Assembly (NCBI RefSeq): GCF_008014675.1
Contig: NZ_VOXD01000017.1
Coordinates: 62,001-126,000, forward strand
Source: Neolewinella aurantiaca
Lineage (GTDB): Bacteria > Bacteroidota > Bacteroidia > Chitinophagales > Saprospiraceae
Direction: 5' to 3'
DNA length: 64,000 nucleotides
The notes below the pieces were generated by a model. The model did no database searches, had not been told where the DNA came from, and saw only the letters and a program-made list of their open reading frames with translations. Made by a program: the position numbers and the translations under genes. This document shows positions 1 through 8,156 of this stretch, piece after piece (the first letter of the stretch is position 1; each line of letters begins with the position of its first letter).

Positions 1-960
1 TTTTTTGCGGAGTTCTGCGGCTTCGCGGCGCAGTTTTTTCACCTGCGCCGTGTCGGGGTGATCAGCGATCTGGATATCGAGGGTATGGCGAAGTACTTCT
101 TCCTCAACCCTGCTGATGTTACCGGTGCGAACTACGTCAAGCCCCATTTCTGCAAGACGCATCGTTACGAGGTCTGCAGCGGAGTTGGACGGCGTGCAGA
201 ATAGCACGCGTCCTTCGGTTTTGACGAGCTCCCCTACTGCGGCGACCAGGGTTGTCGTTTTTCCGGTTCCGGGAGGTCCGTGGATGAGGCTGAGGTGACT
301 GGCGCCAAGGATAGCCTGTACGGCAGCCCGTTGGCTTTCGTTGAGGTGGCCAAGGTGATCGACCGCTGATGCAGGAACCGGGCGTTCTTCGCCAGCCCTG
401 ACGCCCATGATTACGTCGCGCACTTCTGCGATTCTGCCTCCTTCCACCGATTCGAGTACCTGGAGGGCGCGGTCCATCTCAACGTACGTCCGCTCGTCAA
501 ACATCAGGTCTACGCCAACACCGCCAGACTGGAGCCAGTCGGGGAGGTCTTCTCCGCCCAGCACGATCTTCATCCGGTTTTTCTTGATGTAGTGGATCAC
601 CCCGGCTCTTTGGGGCCCGTTAGCCATTGGCTGGGTGGTGAACAGGTTGACGGAAGTGCCCGACCTGAACTGGTGGGCTTCTTCGCCTTCGCGTACCACC
701 GTTACGGTTGGCCGCCCGCCAATTCCGTAGCCGGTCTCGGTTACCTGCAGCGGGTACCAACTGTAGCCCTTAGCAACCCTTTTGACGAGGGGCATCGCCT
801 GAATTACTTCAAGGTGCAGGCGTCGTTCTTCTTCACGTTCGAGTTGAACGAGTTGGCGTTGGTGGGTGAGGTAAGCTTTTTGTTGGTCGGTCAAGGGGGA
901 GGAAGTTCTTGTTTCGGTCGGGAAGGTAACTATGTACGAGCTTTGCTGTTCAAATACCAC
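1..960 (-). CDS. UPF1/SMUBP2-like superfamily 1 helicase, N-terminal part (runs off the left edge)
   Basis: Reading the minus strand gives an uninterrupted frame from about 960 to the window edge. It holds the Walker A motif GPPGTGKTTT (near 251-288), followed by a helicase Ia-like stretch with CTPSNSAAD. Before it lies a region of about 220 residues resembling the N-terminal beta-barrel/stalk of IGHMBP2/UPF1-type SF1 helicases, which unwind nucleic acid using ATP. I chose GTG at 960 because an AGGAAAG Shine-Dalgarno-like sequence lies about six bases before it. A downstream TTG near 890 is possible. The next gene starts divergently only 24 bp away, so the two promoters must overlap or lie inside coding sequence. 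The C-terminal motifs are outside the window. Confidence 0.8.
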   Translation of the reverse strand, partial: MVFEQQSSYIVTFPTETRTSSPLTDQQKAYLTHQRQLVQLEREEERRLHLEVIQAMPLVKRVAKGYSWYPLQVTETGYGIGGRPTVTVVREGEEAHQFRSGTSVNLFTTQPMANGPQRAGVIHYIKKNRMKIVLGGEDLPDWLQSGGVGVDLMFDERTYVEMDRALQVLESVEGGRIAEVRDVIMGVRAGEERPVPASAVDHLGHLNESQRAAVQAILGASHLSLIHGPPGTGKTTTLVAAVGELVKTEGRVLFCTPSNSAADLVTMRLAEMGLDVVRTGNISRVEEEVLRHTLDIQIADHPDTAQVKKLRREAAELRKK

Positions 961-984
961 TAAAACTTTCCTAATTACCGGTCC

Positions 985-1506
985 ATGACGAGAACATTCG
1001 TACTCCTGTCCCTGATTTCAGTTGCCTTTACGGCTTGCGAGAAAGATCCACCTGCGCCCCTACCCCGCTTTGGAACGGCCAACGAGCCAATCACCTACAC
1101 CGATTTTGAAGACATCGCCGGCCTGTTTACGCAGCAGTCTGACACCACCTACCTGATCAACTTCTGGGCTACCTGGTGCAAGCCGTGCCGGGAAGAACTC
1201 CCCCTCCTGAATCAGCTCGCCCGGGAGGAGCAAGACAAAAAGCTCAAGGTGGTGCTTGTCAGCCTCGATACCGAAGAAAATGCTATCGGTCGGATTCCGG
1301 CCTTCCTGCGGGAAACCGCTCCCGATCTTGCATCAATAATCCTAACCGACGAAGACCAGTCGTGGGGAAAAACCATCGACCGGGTGTGGAGTGGTTCTCT
1401 ACCCACCACGATCATCTATCGGGCCGATCTCCGGTACGTTTACCGCCGGGGGTTCAATACTTACCCGGATGTAAGGAGGGCACTCGAGCCTTTGATCGGA
1501 AAATGA
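985..1506 (+). CDS. TlpA-like thioredoxin-fold lipoprotein
   Basis: A 173-residue envelope thiol-disulfide oxidoreductase. It starts with a lipoprotein signal peptide whose lipobox ends in FTAC (Cys18), and continues into a thioredoxin fold with the redox motif WCKPC in the context NFWATWCKPCREELP and a cis-proline region SLPTT. TlpA/ResA relatives reduce disulfides outside the cytoplasmic membrane, for example during cytochrome c maturation. The substrate here is not evident. The gene stands alone between the divergent helicase and a small exported protein. The length is normal for the family. Confidence 0.87.
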   Translation: MTRTFVLLSLISVAFTACEKDPPAPLPRFGTANEPITYTDFEDIAGLFTQQSDTTYLINFWATWCKPCREELPLLNQLAREEQDKKLKVVLVSLDTEENAIGRIPAFLRETAPDLASIILTDEDQSWGKTIDRVWSGSLPTTIIYRADLRYVYRRGFNTYPDVRRALEPLIGK

Positions 1507-1610
1507 CACCGGTCAACTGCCGCTTTTTTACATCTTCCCCACCTTTTCAGCTCTTGATCAAGAACCACTTACGGCTTTTGCGTATTTTAACCGTTGCAAA
1601 CGGTAGACAC

Positions 1611-2195
1611 ATGAGGCATTTTTTATCACTTTTTATCATCCTTGGCCTTTCAATTTCTCTTCAGGCCGAATCTCTGCGCGGTTTCCTGCTGACAAAAGAC
1701 AACTATCAGCTCACGGGATATTTCAACGTTCTGAGCTACAGCCCAACGGGGAACATGATCACCTTCACCAACGATTTCGGTGATGTGTATTCCATTCATC
1801 CAATGCTGGTAAAAGGCTTTGGTTTCAGCAAAGACGGCACCAGTTTTCGGTTCGTGAGTCGCTTTCACGAAGGACAGTGGTTCTTTTTGCACGAGGAAGT
1901 GACGGGCCGCGCGCTCTCGCTGTTCCGGCTCCCCGACGGCTCCAACAACTGGGTAGACGACAGCATGTTGCGGCTGTTCCAGACTCCTCCGCCTACTTAT
2001 TACTTTTATTACGGTAACCGCAACCTTGTCGCAATTCCCCGCTCCGGTTTCAAACGCACCCTCAAAAAATTCTTCGAGCGGTCCAGTCCGGAACTGTCCG
2101 CAAAAATCGGAAAAAGAGGCTACCGGTACCGGAACCTCGCAGAAATAGTGGTCGAATTTAATGAGCTCAAAGGCCGTGCCCGCCGGCGTTTGTAA
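1611..2195 (+). CDS. Hypothetical exported protein
   Basis: A 194-residue protein from ATG 1611, which begins a clean signal peptide (MRHFLSLFIILGLSISLQA). The frame is open further upstream, but only as an overlap with the preceding gene, so the shorter form is preferred. The mature part is rich in aromatic and beta-prone residues and ends in a strongly basic tail (KGRARRRL). I do not recognise a family. Upstream, 105 bp separate it from the thioredoxin gene. A periplasmic or surface location is inferred from the signal peptide only. Confidence 0.65.
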   Translation: MRHFLSLFIILGLSISLQAESLRGFLLTKDNYQLTGYFNVLSYSPTGNMITFTNDFGDVYSIHPMLVKGFGFSKDGTSFRFVSRFHEGQWFFLHEEVTGRALSLFRLPDGSNNWVDDSMLRLFQTPPPTYYFYYGNRNLVAIPRSGFKRTLKKFFERSSPELSAKIGKRGYRYRNLAEIVVEFNELKGRARRRL

Positions 2196-2227
2196 GCAGT
2201 TGTAAAACCAGCCTGATTCAGTAACAG

Positions 2228-2644
2228 TTATTTGCCTTCGGGGCGTCGTACGCGCTGTCTTTTGCGCATTTCAGCCTTACGTTCGTCTTTGATGGCGTTG
2301 AACTTTTCGCGCTGCTCATCGTCCAGCATATCAAAAATTTCACGTTCCCGGGCGGCACGCAGTTTTCCTCCTTCGGCGAGCACTTTTTCACGGTCTGTAC
2401 CAGCGTTTCGGCGCAGGTCTTTGAGTTCTTTGTTGTACCGGCTATTTATTTCCCGGTAGGTTGCAGCCTGATCTTCAGAGAGGCCCAGTGCCTTAATTTC
2501 GGCATCAAGTTCGGCTTGCTTATTCCCGCGATTCTGGCGATTTTCGGCGGCAGACTCGGTGGTTTTGGCGACATTCTGTGCGGTACCGCAACCGGTACTA
2601 AGGAGGGCACAAGCGAACAAGGTTAGAAAGATAAATCGTTGCAT
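2228..2644 (-). CDS. Spy/CpxP-like helical lipoprotein
   Basis: A 138-residue lipoprotein with lipobox LLSTGC (Cys19), followed by a predominantly helical, highly charged region with long Lys/Arg/Glu-rich heptad-like stretches. The segment LGLSEDQAATYREI and the later MLDDEQREKFNAI resemble the LTxxQ motifs of the Spy/CpxP periplasmic chaperone family, which is the basis of the call. It lies 88 bp downstream of the TonB receptor on the same strand, so co-transcription is possible. The function is inferred from motif similarity only. Confidence 0.6.
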   Translation of the reverse strand: MQRFIFLTLFACALLSTGCGTAQNVAKTTESAAENRQNRGNKQAELDAEIKALGLSEDQAATYREINSRYNKELKDLRRNAGTDREKVLAEGGKLRAAREREIFDMLDDEQREKFNAIKDERKAEMRKRQRVRRPEGK

Positions 2645-2731
2645 AACAGTAGGTTTCCGACATCCGTTTTACGCGAATGTTCCATGATGAGACGGAACAA
2701 AGTTACGGAGGTCAACTGTTGGCAGCCTTAT

Positions 2732-5266
2732 TTACCAATCATAAGTAATTCTTAACGTGAGATTCCGCCCGGTGGCATCGGTAAAATAGCGTTGCCGGTC
2801 GAGGTAATCGCGGTACCGGGTATTGAAGACATTCTGGGCGGCGGCGCGCAGGTTCAGGGTGCGGTTTCCGGGCAAGGTTATCTCCCTGCTTACACTTAGA
2901 TCCAGGAGCGAGTACCCGTCTGGCGGAGCCAAAAAATCCTGGTCTTCATCGAGGCGAGTTTGGCGGGCGACGAACAGCGCGTTTGCTGAAACCGTCCAGT
3001 TTTCAACCGGGGTATGGCTGACACCAAGGCGCAGGTTATCGGCAGGCATATAGATCAGCGGCTTGTCTTCGGTGTGGTTTTGTCCACGTACGATCGCCAA
3101 CCTTCCGTCCAGCTCCCACCTGGGGTGTGGTACGTAGAAAGTTCTCAGATTGGCTCCGTAGAGCAAGGCATTTCCACCCCGGTAAAGAAAGACCGGGAAT
3201 GCCCCCCGGATGGTTAGCCTGAATTCTGATTGCGGCTCCAGAAAGATGTAATTCCTGATGGGCTGAACGAACAGCCCACCGTTGAGGGTAAGCCGGTCTC
3301 CGGCGTAGAGCACCCCGGCTTTGACTTTCAGAGACAACTCCGGCTCCAGCGCGGGGTCGCCCTCCTCGATTCCGCTGACGCCCTGATGCAGGCCATTGCT
3401 GTACAATTCATTGATCTGCGGCGCCCGCTCCCGCAGGGTAAACCCGGCCTGAATGCTGGTCTGGTCATTAAACTTCCGGCGCAACTCAAAACTGGCCCCT
3501 ACCGTCGAAAAAGTGTGCTTGAAGCGCTCTATGCGCCGGGGCAGATCGCGGCTGATGGTGATTGCTTCGTAAAACTGATGGTCGAAACGCAGGCCCGCAT
3601 GGTACTGAAAAAACTCACCTTCCTTATGGTAGGCCAGGTAGCCGGATGAACGGTTGGCGTTGTAATCAGGAATGAGCGGCAAGACGCCCGTTCCCGGCTG
3701 GTTATCGTTGAGGGTAAATTCGTACTGCAAATTAGCATCGAGGTGACGGTCCGGACCGAGTTCGTGGTGCCACACCGTCTCCAGCAGGTGATTTGTCTGC
3801 TGCAGACTCAGGGCCGGAGAGTCATTCAGTTCCCCCCTGCGGACGTCAAACTCCTTCCTGATGTCGAGCTGGCCGCCGTACCGGAAGGTAAAACGGTGAT
3901 TCTCGTTGGGTCGGAACTCCGTTTCTATTTTAGCCAGGTGGTGGCTTACGACCTGCCTGGGAGAGGTAATCTGATAAGTAAAAGAATCTCTGGTGAAGAA
4001 GGGGACTTCGCGGTTTATAGCGAGCTCAAGATCCGTCAAATTGCCTACGTGGGCTCCCCTCAGTATTCCGATGGTGGTATTGAAAACGCTGTAATAGGCG
4101 CGGGTTGTCCACTTGGAGTTATGGAAATAAGCCAGTTGGAGAGCAGCGTTTGCCTCTCTGCGTCCGGTATTGGCGAGGAAGTAGTCTGGTGCTCTGTGAT
4201 CTCCTGAATACTTCCCGCTCAGACTGAGGCGGTAGGCTAAGCGACCGCCTCCGTTGAGGCGCGCATTCAGGGTATGGCCGCGTCCGTTGGATTGGAATCC
4301 GTAGGCGATTTTTCCTCCTGCTGCTTCGTTCTCGCGCAGGGGAGCTGGTTCAATAAGTACAGTTGCCGCAACCGTTGGCCCCGCGTACTTCAGGGCTTCT
4401 ACACCTTCGACGACCCTCACGTAGGCAGCCACCCAGGGGTCAATTTCGGGTGCATGGTCGTTGCCCCATTGCTGGCCACTCTGCGCGATACCATTGTTCT
4501 GGATGCTCAGCCTGTTGCCGAAAACACCATCGAAAACCGGCTTCGAAGCCGAAGTACCGGCCCTCAGGCTGGAGACACCGGTGATGCGCTCCAGCGCATC
4601 GGTCAACAGTTCGGGAGATCGCTCGTCGAACTCACGTGAATACCCAGTGTTGGCCGTCGCGGAAACGGTTACCGTTTCGGTATAATTGTCGTGATGGTGG
4701 AGGTAGACGGTGATCTGGGTGTCCTGGCGAAGGTTCAGCGTAAGGGTTTCACCGTCGCAGCCAACGTGGGTAAACGTAAATGTTTGTTTGCCTTCGCACA
4801 GGTCCGTAAAAACGAAACTTCCCGTGCTGTCGGCCTGGATGCCCCGCCCGGCCTCCTGCCCGTAGATGGTAGCATACCCGAGGGGTTCATCGTCGTGCTC
4901 AGACAGAAGGCGGCCGGAGAGGGTGATCGTACAATCCGGAGGAGCGTTACTCAGCGGAGGCGGGGTTGAAAACCCCGCGTTTAACGCGGCAGAAGGTAAA
5001 TGCCCTACGTGCCGGTAATCGGTAGGAATTAATGGTACGAACTCTTGCCTCATGGCTTTGCCTTCCAAAGACGCCTCCCCTGCACCTGCGTCAGCGCCCC
5101 ATAAAGAAGCATTTCCGGAGGTTTCGGAGTCTGATGCGTAAGCGGAATAAAAGTGGTGAAGATAGAGCTGCAAAAAAGCTGCGGTTTCGACGTCCCTACC
5201 CGGACGCGAAACCGCAGATACCCATTGGCTATACAGGGCAAAAATTAAAAACAAGGAAATTCGCAT
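2732..5266 (-). CDS. TonB-dependent outer-membrane receptor, probable zinc importer
   Basis: An 844-residue receptor. After a signal peptide and a variable region of about 110 residues comes a carboxypeptidase-like regulatory domain (about 112-195), then a TonB plug (about 200-310) and a long beta-barrel ending in aromatic RITYDW. The plug holds WGNDHAPEIDP, which resembles the DHA..DP signature of ZnuD-type zinc receptors. Short His-rich stretches (YLHHF, YLHHHDN) are consistent with metal binding. It follows an acidic lipoprotein by 8 bp, and that operon is divergent from a Zur-like Fur protein. These facts together suggest zinc uptake; the metal is inference. The variable N-terminal region contains an antisense copy of the dispersed 18-bp repeat, translated as ADAGAG. 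Confidence 0.85.
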   Translation of the reverse strand: MRISLFLIFALYSQWVSAVSRPGRDVETAAFLQLYLHHFYSAYASDSETSGNASLWGADAGAGEASLEGKAMRQEFVPLIPTDYRHVGHLPSAALNAGFSTPPPLSNAPPDCTITLSGRLLSEHDDEPLGYATIYGQEAGRGIQADSTGSFVFTDLCEGKQTFTFTHVGCDGETLTLNLRQDTQITVYLHHHDNYTETVTVSATANTGYSREFDERSPELLTDALERITGVSSLRAGTSASKPVFDGVFGNRLSIQNNGIAQSGQQWGNDHAPEIDPWVAAYVRVVEGVEALKYAGPTVAATVLIEPAPLRENEAAGGKIAYGFQSNGRGHTLNARLNGGGRLAYRLSLSGKYSGDHRAPDYFLANTGRREANAALQLAYFHNSKWTTRAYYSVFNTTIGILRGAHVGNLTDLELAINREVPFFTRDSFTYQITSPRQVVSHHLAKIETEFRPNENHRFTFRYGGQLDIRKEFDVRRGELNDSPALSLQQTNHLLETVWHHELGPDRHLDANLQYEFTLNDNQPGTGVLPLIPDYNANRSSGYLAYHKEGEFFQYHAGLRFDHQFYEAITISRDLPRRIERFKHTFSTVGASFELRRKFNDQTSIQAGFTLRERAPQINELYSNGLHQGVSGIEEGDPALEPELSLKVKAGVLYAGDRLTLNGGLFVQPIRNYIFLEPQSEFRLTIRGAFPVFLYRGGNALLYGANLRTFYVPHPRWELDGRLAIVRGQNHTEDKPLIYMPADNLRLGVSHTPVENWTVSANALFVARQTRLDEDQDFLAPPDGYSLLDLSVSREITLPGNRTLNLRAAAQNVFNTRYRDYLDRQRYFTDATGRNLTLRITYDW
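5081..5098 (+). repeat. Dispersed TGCACCTGCG-NNN-GCGCC repeat (copy inside TonB receptor gene)
   Basis: A perfect copy, TGCACCTGCG-tca-GCGCC, lying antisense within the N-terminal variable region of the TonB receptor, ahead of its recognised domains. Confidence 0.85.
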
Positions 5267-5274
5267 ACTTAGTT

Positions 5275-5832
5275 TTACTGAATAGAAACGTCAAAGGTAA
5301 CTTCGACATCGGTTTCACCACCGGCAGCATCAGGGTTGTCGATGGTTGCGGCACTGCCTTTAGCGGGCTCGTGGCGCAGGATGACCTGAACAGAACCGGT
5401 GGAAGCGTCTCCGGTTGAAACCGAAGTGAGCAGACCGATTGGATTTCCGTCGCTGTCCATGTCTTCGTAAGAGAGAGTAAGGTTCAGGCCAGAAGAAACG
5501 GGGTAGAACACCTGGTGCTCTTCGTCTTCCTCCATGATTTCGGGGTCAATTTCTTCGTCTTCGTTAGCGAAAGAAACTACTGCATCGTAGGTAGCATTCG
5601 CTGCCATGGTACCAGTGCTGGTGATTACGGGGGCGTTGCCACCGTCGCCGTCGGCATCGACAAAGGAGAACGCTACGGTCTCGTTGGCTGCATCAGTAGG
5701 TGTGAGGGTCCAGGTAACCCGGGTGATTACTTCTTCTTCGTTTTCGATGATCGGATCGTCGTCATCGCTACAGCCGTTGGCGAAGATGATGAGAACGAAG
5801 GCAAACAGTAGGTAATTAACTTTGTTAGTCAT
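5275..5832 (-). CDS. Acidic lipoprotein of the zinc-receptor operon
   Basis: A 185-residue lipoprotein with lipobox IFANGC (Cys21) followed by the acidic linker SDDDDPIIENEEE. The rest is beta-rich, with Asp/Glu clusters (VDADGDGG, DEEIDPEIMEEDEEHQVFY). Proteins of this look commonly sit next to ZnuD-like TonB receptors in Bacteroidota, and here it is the first gene of the operon, 8 bp before the receptor. A role in surface or periplasmic metal capture is inferred from the acidic and His residues and the context. It starts 107 bp from the divergent Fur-family gene. Confidence 0.75.
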   Translation of the reverse strand: MTNKVNYLLFAFVLIIFANGCSDDDDPIIENEEEVITRVTWTLTPTDAANETVAFSFVDADGDGGNAPVITSTGTMAANATYDAVVSFANEDEEIDPEIMEEDEEHQVFYPVSSGLNLTLSYEDMDSDGNPIGLLTSVSTGDASTGSVQVILRHEPAKGSAATIDNPDAAGGETDVEVTFDVSIQ

Positions 5833-5912
5833 TTTGAATTCTTGGTTGGTGGAGTTGATTGGAACCCGGGGGTTACATAATTAAGTACAAAGCAACGGAG
5901 AATTTCTTACTA

Positions 5913-5929
5913 TTGCAACACTGTCGCAA
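5913..5929. promoter_or_regulatory. Candidate Zur/Fur operator
   Basis: A 17-bp palindrome, TTGCAACACTGTCGCAA, with arms TTGCaACA/TGTcGCAA matching at 7 of 8 positions. It ends 9 bp before the Fur-family ATG, inside the only intergenic region between that gene and the divergent lipoprotein/TonB operon. The length and symmetry suit a Fur-family dimer. Binding and metal specificity are inferred. Confidence 0.55.
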
Positions 5930-5938
5930 CAAAAAATC

Positions 5939-6316
5939 ATGAAACGTAGAAACACACCCTCAAAAACTGCAGTTTTGTCTGCGCTCGAACAAGCTGGCAC
6001 TGCGCTTAGCCACGACAAAATTCTTGCATCAATTGGTGACTCCATCGACCGGGCTACCGTTTACCGCATTCTTAACCGCTTTTGCGACGACGGCATCACC
6101 CACCGCATCGTGGCCGACGACGGCAAGCAGTACTTCGCCCTCTGCGAAGGCTGCAGCCACGAGGCCCACGCCCACAACCATTTCCATTTTCGCTGTCTGG
6201 GTTGCGATTCAGTCGAGTGCCTCAGCTCGGAGGTAACGGTAGGATTACCCAAAGGCTACCGGGCGGAGAATTTCAACGGGGTGATTTCTGGCTTTTGTGC
6301 GGGGTGCGAGGCTTAA
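5939..6316 (+). CDS. Fur-family metalloregulator, Zur-like
   Basis: A 125-residue Fur-family repressor: N-terminal winged helix (DRATVYRILNRFCDDGI) and C-terminal dimerisation/metal region with histidine cluster HEAHAHNHFHFRC. CLGC and CAGC form the two CxxC pairs of a structural zinc site. Such proteins bind DNA as dimers when loaded with metal. The neighbouring TonB receptor/lipoprotein operon and the shared palindrome suggest zinc-responsive repression of uptake plus autoregulation. Fur (iron) remains an alternative, since family members are hard to separate by sequence alone. Confidence 0.85.
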   Translation: MKRRNTPSKTAVLSALEQAGTALSHDKILASIGDSIDRATVYRILNRFCDDGITHRIVADDGKQYFALCEGCSHEAHAHNHFHFRCLGCDSVECLSSEVTVGLPKGYRAENFNGVISGFCAGCEA

Positions 6317-6449
6317 AGCGGGTTTGGTTTTAACGGTAACGGAACTAGTAAAGGCGTCTCAGTAGCTACAAACTGTAGCGGGTTCAAACCGCACCGGTTT
6401 TCACAACTCAGCCGCCCAGTAAGTTTGAGGCACGGGTTTCTCCTTCTCT

Positions 6450-6487
6450 AAAAAAAACGCACCACTAATCTGATGATTAATGGTGCG
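6450..6487 (-). terminator. Rho-independent terminator of the 6515-7153 gene
   Basis: A 12-bp hairpin (GCACCATTAATC with its complement, one G-T pair, loop of four) is followed on the minus strand by eight Ts. It lies 28 bp after the stop codon of the lipoprotein gene. Confidence 0.8.
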
Positions 6488-6514
6488 CCTCAATTGAATT
6501 TTTCAGTTCTCGGT

Positions 6515-7153
6515 TTAGCCTTTGCTATCCGTCAGTTTATAGATAGCGAAATTTGATTGCCATTCGAACAGTTCTTGTCTGCCGGGCGGTATCTTTCCGG
6601 TTTTGATCTCTTCTGCAACAGCCATTGCCTTATCCAGAATGTAGCTCCGGTACTCTTCATTCTTGCTTTCATCAAGTACATCAGCAGACGTCAGGTAAAA
6701 CTCGGTGAGCAGGTGCAAATCGACCGGTTCGGAATAGGTCATCAGATACCCCAGGTATCTTGCAGCGACTTTCGCTTTGTCTTCAGAAGCATTCGTTTTG
6801 TTTAGAATAACCCTAGAACTATTTATGAGTTGCTCAAGGTCATACCTCATTGTGCCATCAAGTTGACCGTGGTCTGTAAGCGGAACAATCAGTTCATCGA
6901 AAGCTTTTATTGCTACCAAAAACTCGCTGTTCTGATGGTCGGCCCGAACTTTCAACGCAGCCGACATAGCAGGCGTTATAGGATCTGCGACAAGATCGAC
7001 CGTTGAAGCAATAAACTTCTTCTCTAAGCTGGAATTCAGGTTTGCGGTGAGGAACATTTCAGCTTTTTGAGCAGCTAAGCCATAGTCGACGATGTCCTTT
7101 TGACAGCCTGATAAAACGAAGGCTGCGACGATACAAAATAATATGTTTTTCAT
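6515..7153 (-). CDS. Hypothetical helical lipoprotein
   Basis: A 212-residue protein with lipobox FVLSGC (Cys17) and a mature region that looks almost entirely helical and moderately acidic. No family was recognised. It lies 20 bp downstream of the small cysteine-rich protein, so both are probably transcribed together and end at the terminator at 6450-6487. The local sequence is noticeably more AT-rich than the surrounding genes, which could indicate recent acquisition. That comparison is by eye only. Confidence 0.65.
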   Translation of the reverse strand: MKNILFCIVAAFVLSGCQKDIVDYGLAAQKAEMFLTANLNSSLEKKFIASTVDLVADPITPAMSAALKVRADHQNSEFLVAIKAFDELIVPLTDHGQLDGTMRYDLEQLINSSRVILNKTNASEDKAKVAARYLGYLMTYSEPVDLHLLTEFYLTSADVLDESKNEEYRSYILDKAMAVAEEIKTGKIPPGRQELFEWQSNFAIYKLTDSKG

Positions 7154-7173
7154 TAGTGATATTAAGTTTTGGT

Positions 7174-7445
7174 TTATTTAATGCAGTGATTTGTCTCGCA
7201 TCCCAGGTCGGCGGGATTCATACCTGACCATGTATCGTCAGTTGTACTTGAAGATGTCACTGTACTTCCATCCGAGTAAACATGCGTTGATTCATAATCA
7301 GTTATTAGACCGTTACAATCAACATTATAAGTTATTTCCCAACTGTCACACCCTGAAGAACAATCTCCTTTGCATGAGTAGTCATTTTTTGCCAAAAGCG
7401 GGACAGCAAAAAAACACTGAGAAGCAGAAAAACTTTTGGTACCAT
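7174..7445 (-). CDS. Small cysteine-rich secreted protein, frameshifted in its signal peptide
   Basis: The downstream frame (7174-7395) encodes KNDYSCKGDCSSGCDSW and ends in LGCETNHCIK, with six cysteines, but has no ATG of its own, only TTG. In another frame, ATG 7445 begins MVPKVFLLLSVF, a convincing signal peptide start, which then runs out of frame after 36 codons. One extra base in the seven-A run at 7408-7414 would join the two into a signal peptide ending VPLLA followed by the Cys-rich mature part. Either this is a sequencing indel, a decayed gene, or a slippage-controlled switch. The product is unknown. Confidence 0.5.
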
Positions 7446-7600
7446 TAGAACTGGGTTTTGATTAAGAAATAGTTACAGAATAAGACATACCTCAACCAGA
7501 GTGGCTTAGGGCTTTGTCATTTGACATCACAGTTTTTTGGCTGTGCTATCATAACTTCTGATCTTAAGATACAGCTGATCAAACACATTCCTTCCTGAAT

Positions 7601-7640
7601 TCCCCGAAATTCCCCGAAATTCCCCGAAATTCCCCGAAAT
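7601..7640. repeat. Four perfect tandem copies of a 10-bp unit
   Basis: TTCCCCGAAA is repeated four times without change at 7601-7640, in the gene-poor stretch between 7446 and 7682. No spacer variation or associated genes suggest a CRISPR. Slippage is the likely origin. Confidence 0.9.
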
Positions 7641-7682
7641 TATTGAGTGGGCAGCAGGTATCCAAATGCAAATAGTCATTTA

Positions 7683-7907
7683 CTAACCAATGTTACCACC
7701 CTCGTCCCTGACATTCCTCAGGGCTTCGCAAGCTGCCTCTACGACTCCTTCCGGGTAGCCCAAGCATTCGTATATTTTCTTTCGCAGGGCCGGAGAAAGC
7801 ATACCTCTGGGGATTATAAGCCGATACTTACGTAATTTATTATAGAGGGTTTTTCGATCCCAACCGTACTCATGTACGATGTCTTTTTTGTACTTGTGTG
7901 CAGGCAT
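7683..7907 (-). CDS. Small helix-turn-helix-like protein
   Basis: The frame is open to 8054, but the upstream part reads like untranslated sequence. ATG 7907 gives a 74-residue basic protein (MPAHKYKKDIVHEYGWDRKT onwards). Its GWDRKTLYNKLRKYRLIIPRG resembles a helix-turn-helix in spacing and charge, and it ends in an acidic tail. No family is recognised. It is a single gene, with the tandem repeats just downstream. A DNA-binding role is inference. Confidence 0.45.
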   Translation of the reverse strand: MPAHKYKKDIVHEYGWDRKTLYNKLRKYRLIIPRGMLSPALRKKIYECLGYPEGVVEAACEALRNVRDEGGNIG

Positions 7908-8156
7908 AAGGCTTTGTCTTTTGGTGTAAACATCAAAGGGTAAAATCCTTTTAGCCCATAAATTATGCCGCGCCAACCATACGTACAGGATCAAAAAACG
8001 CTTTCCATGAGCACAAAACACAACTAAAAAACGCCAGCTACAATGCACAAACAACTAACAATCAATTTCTTACAACTTTCAAACCGGGCCGTTTTGTAAG
8101 CATGTTAAGAACATTCCACTAATCTCATTTGACGTTCCTTAACGCGCAAGTCCCTC

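Noticed and set aside
1047-1064. CCACCTGCGCC in the TlpA-like gene as a repeat copy
   Set aside because: Short core match only; the second half does not fit.
6695-6713. GCAGGTGCAAA in the lipoprotein gene as a repeat copy
   Set aside because: Matches only the first ten bases of the consensus, with no GCGCC half; likely chance.
7601-7640. CRISPR-like repeat
   Set aside because: The 10-bp units are directly contiguous with no spacers, and no cas genes are nearby.
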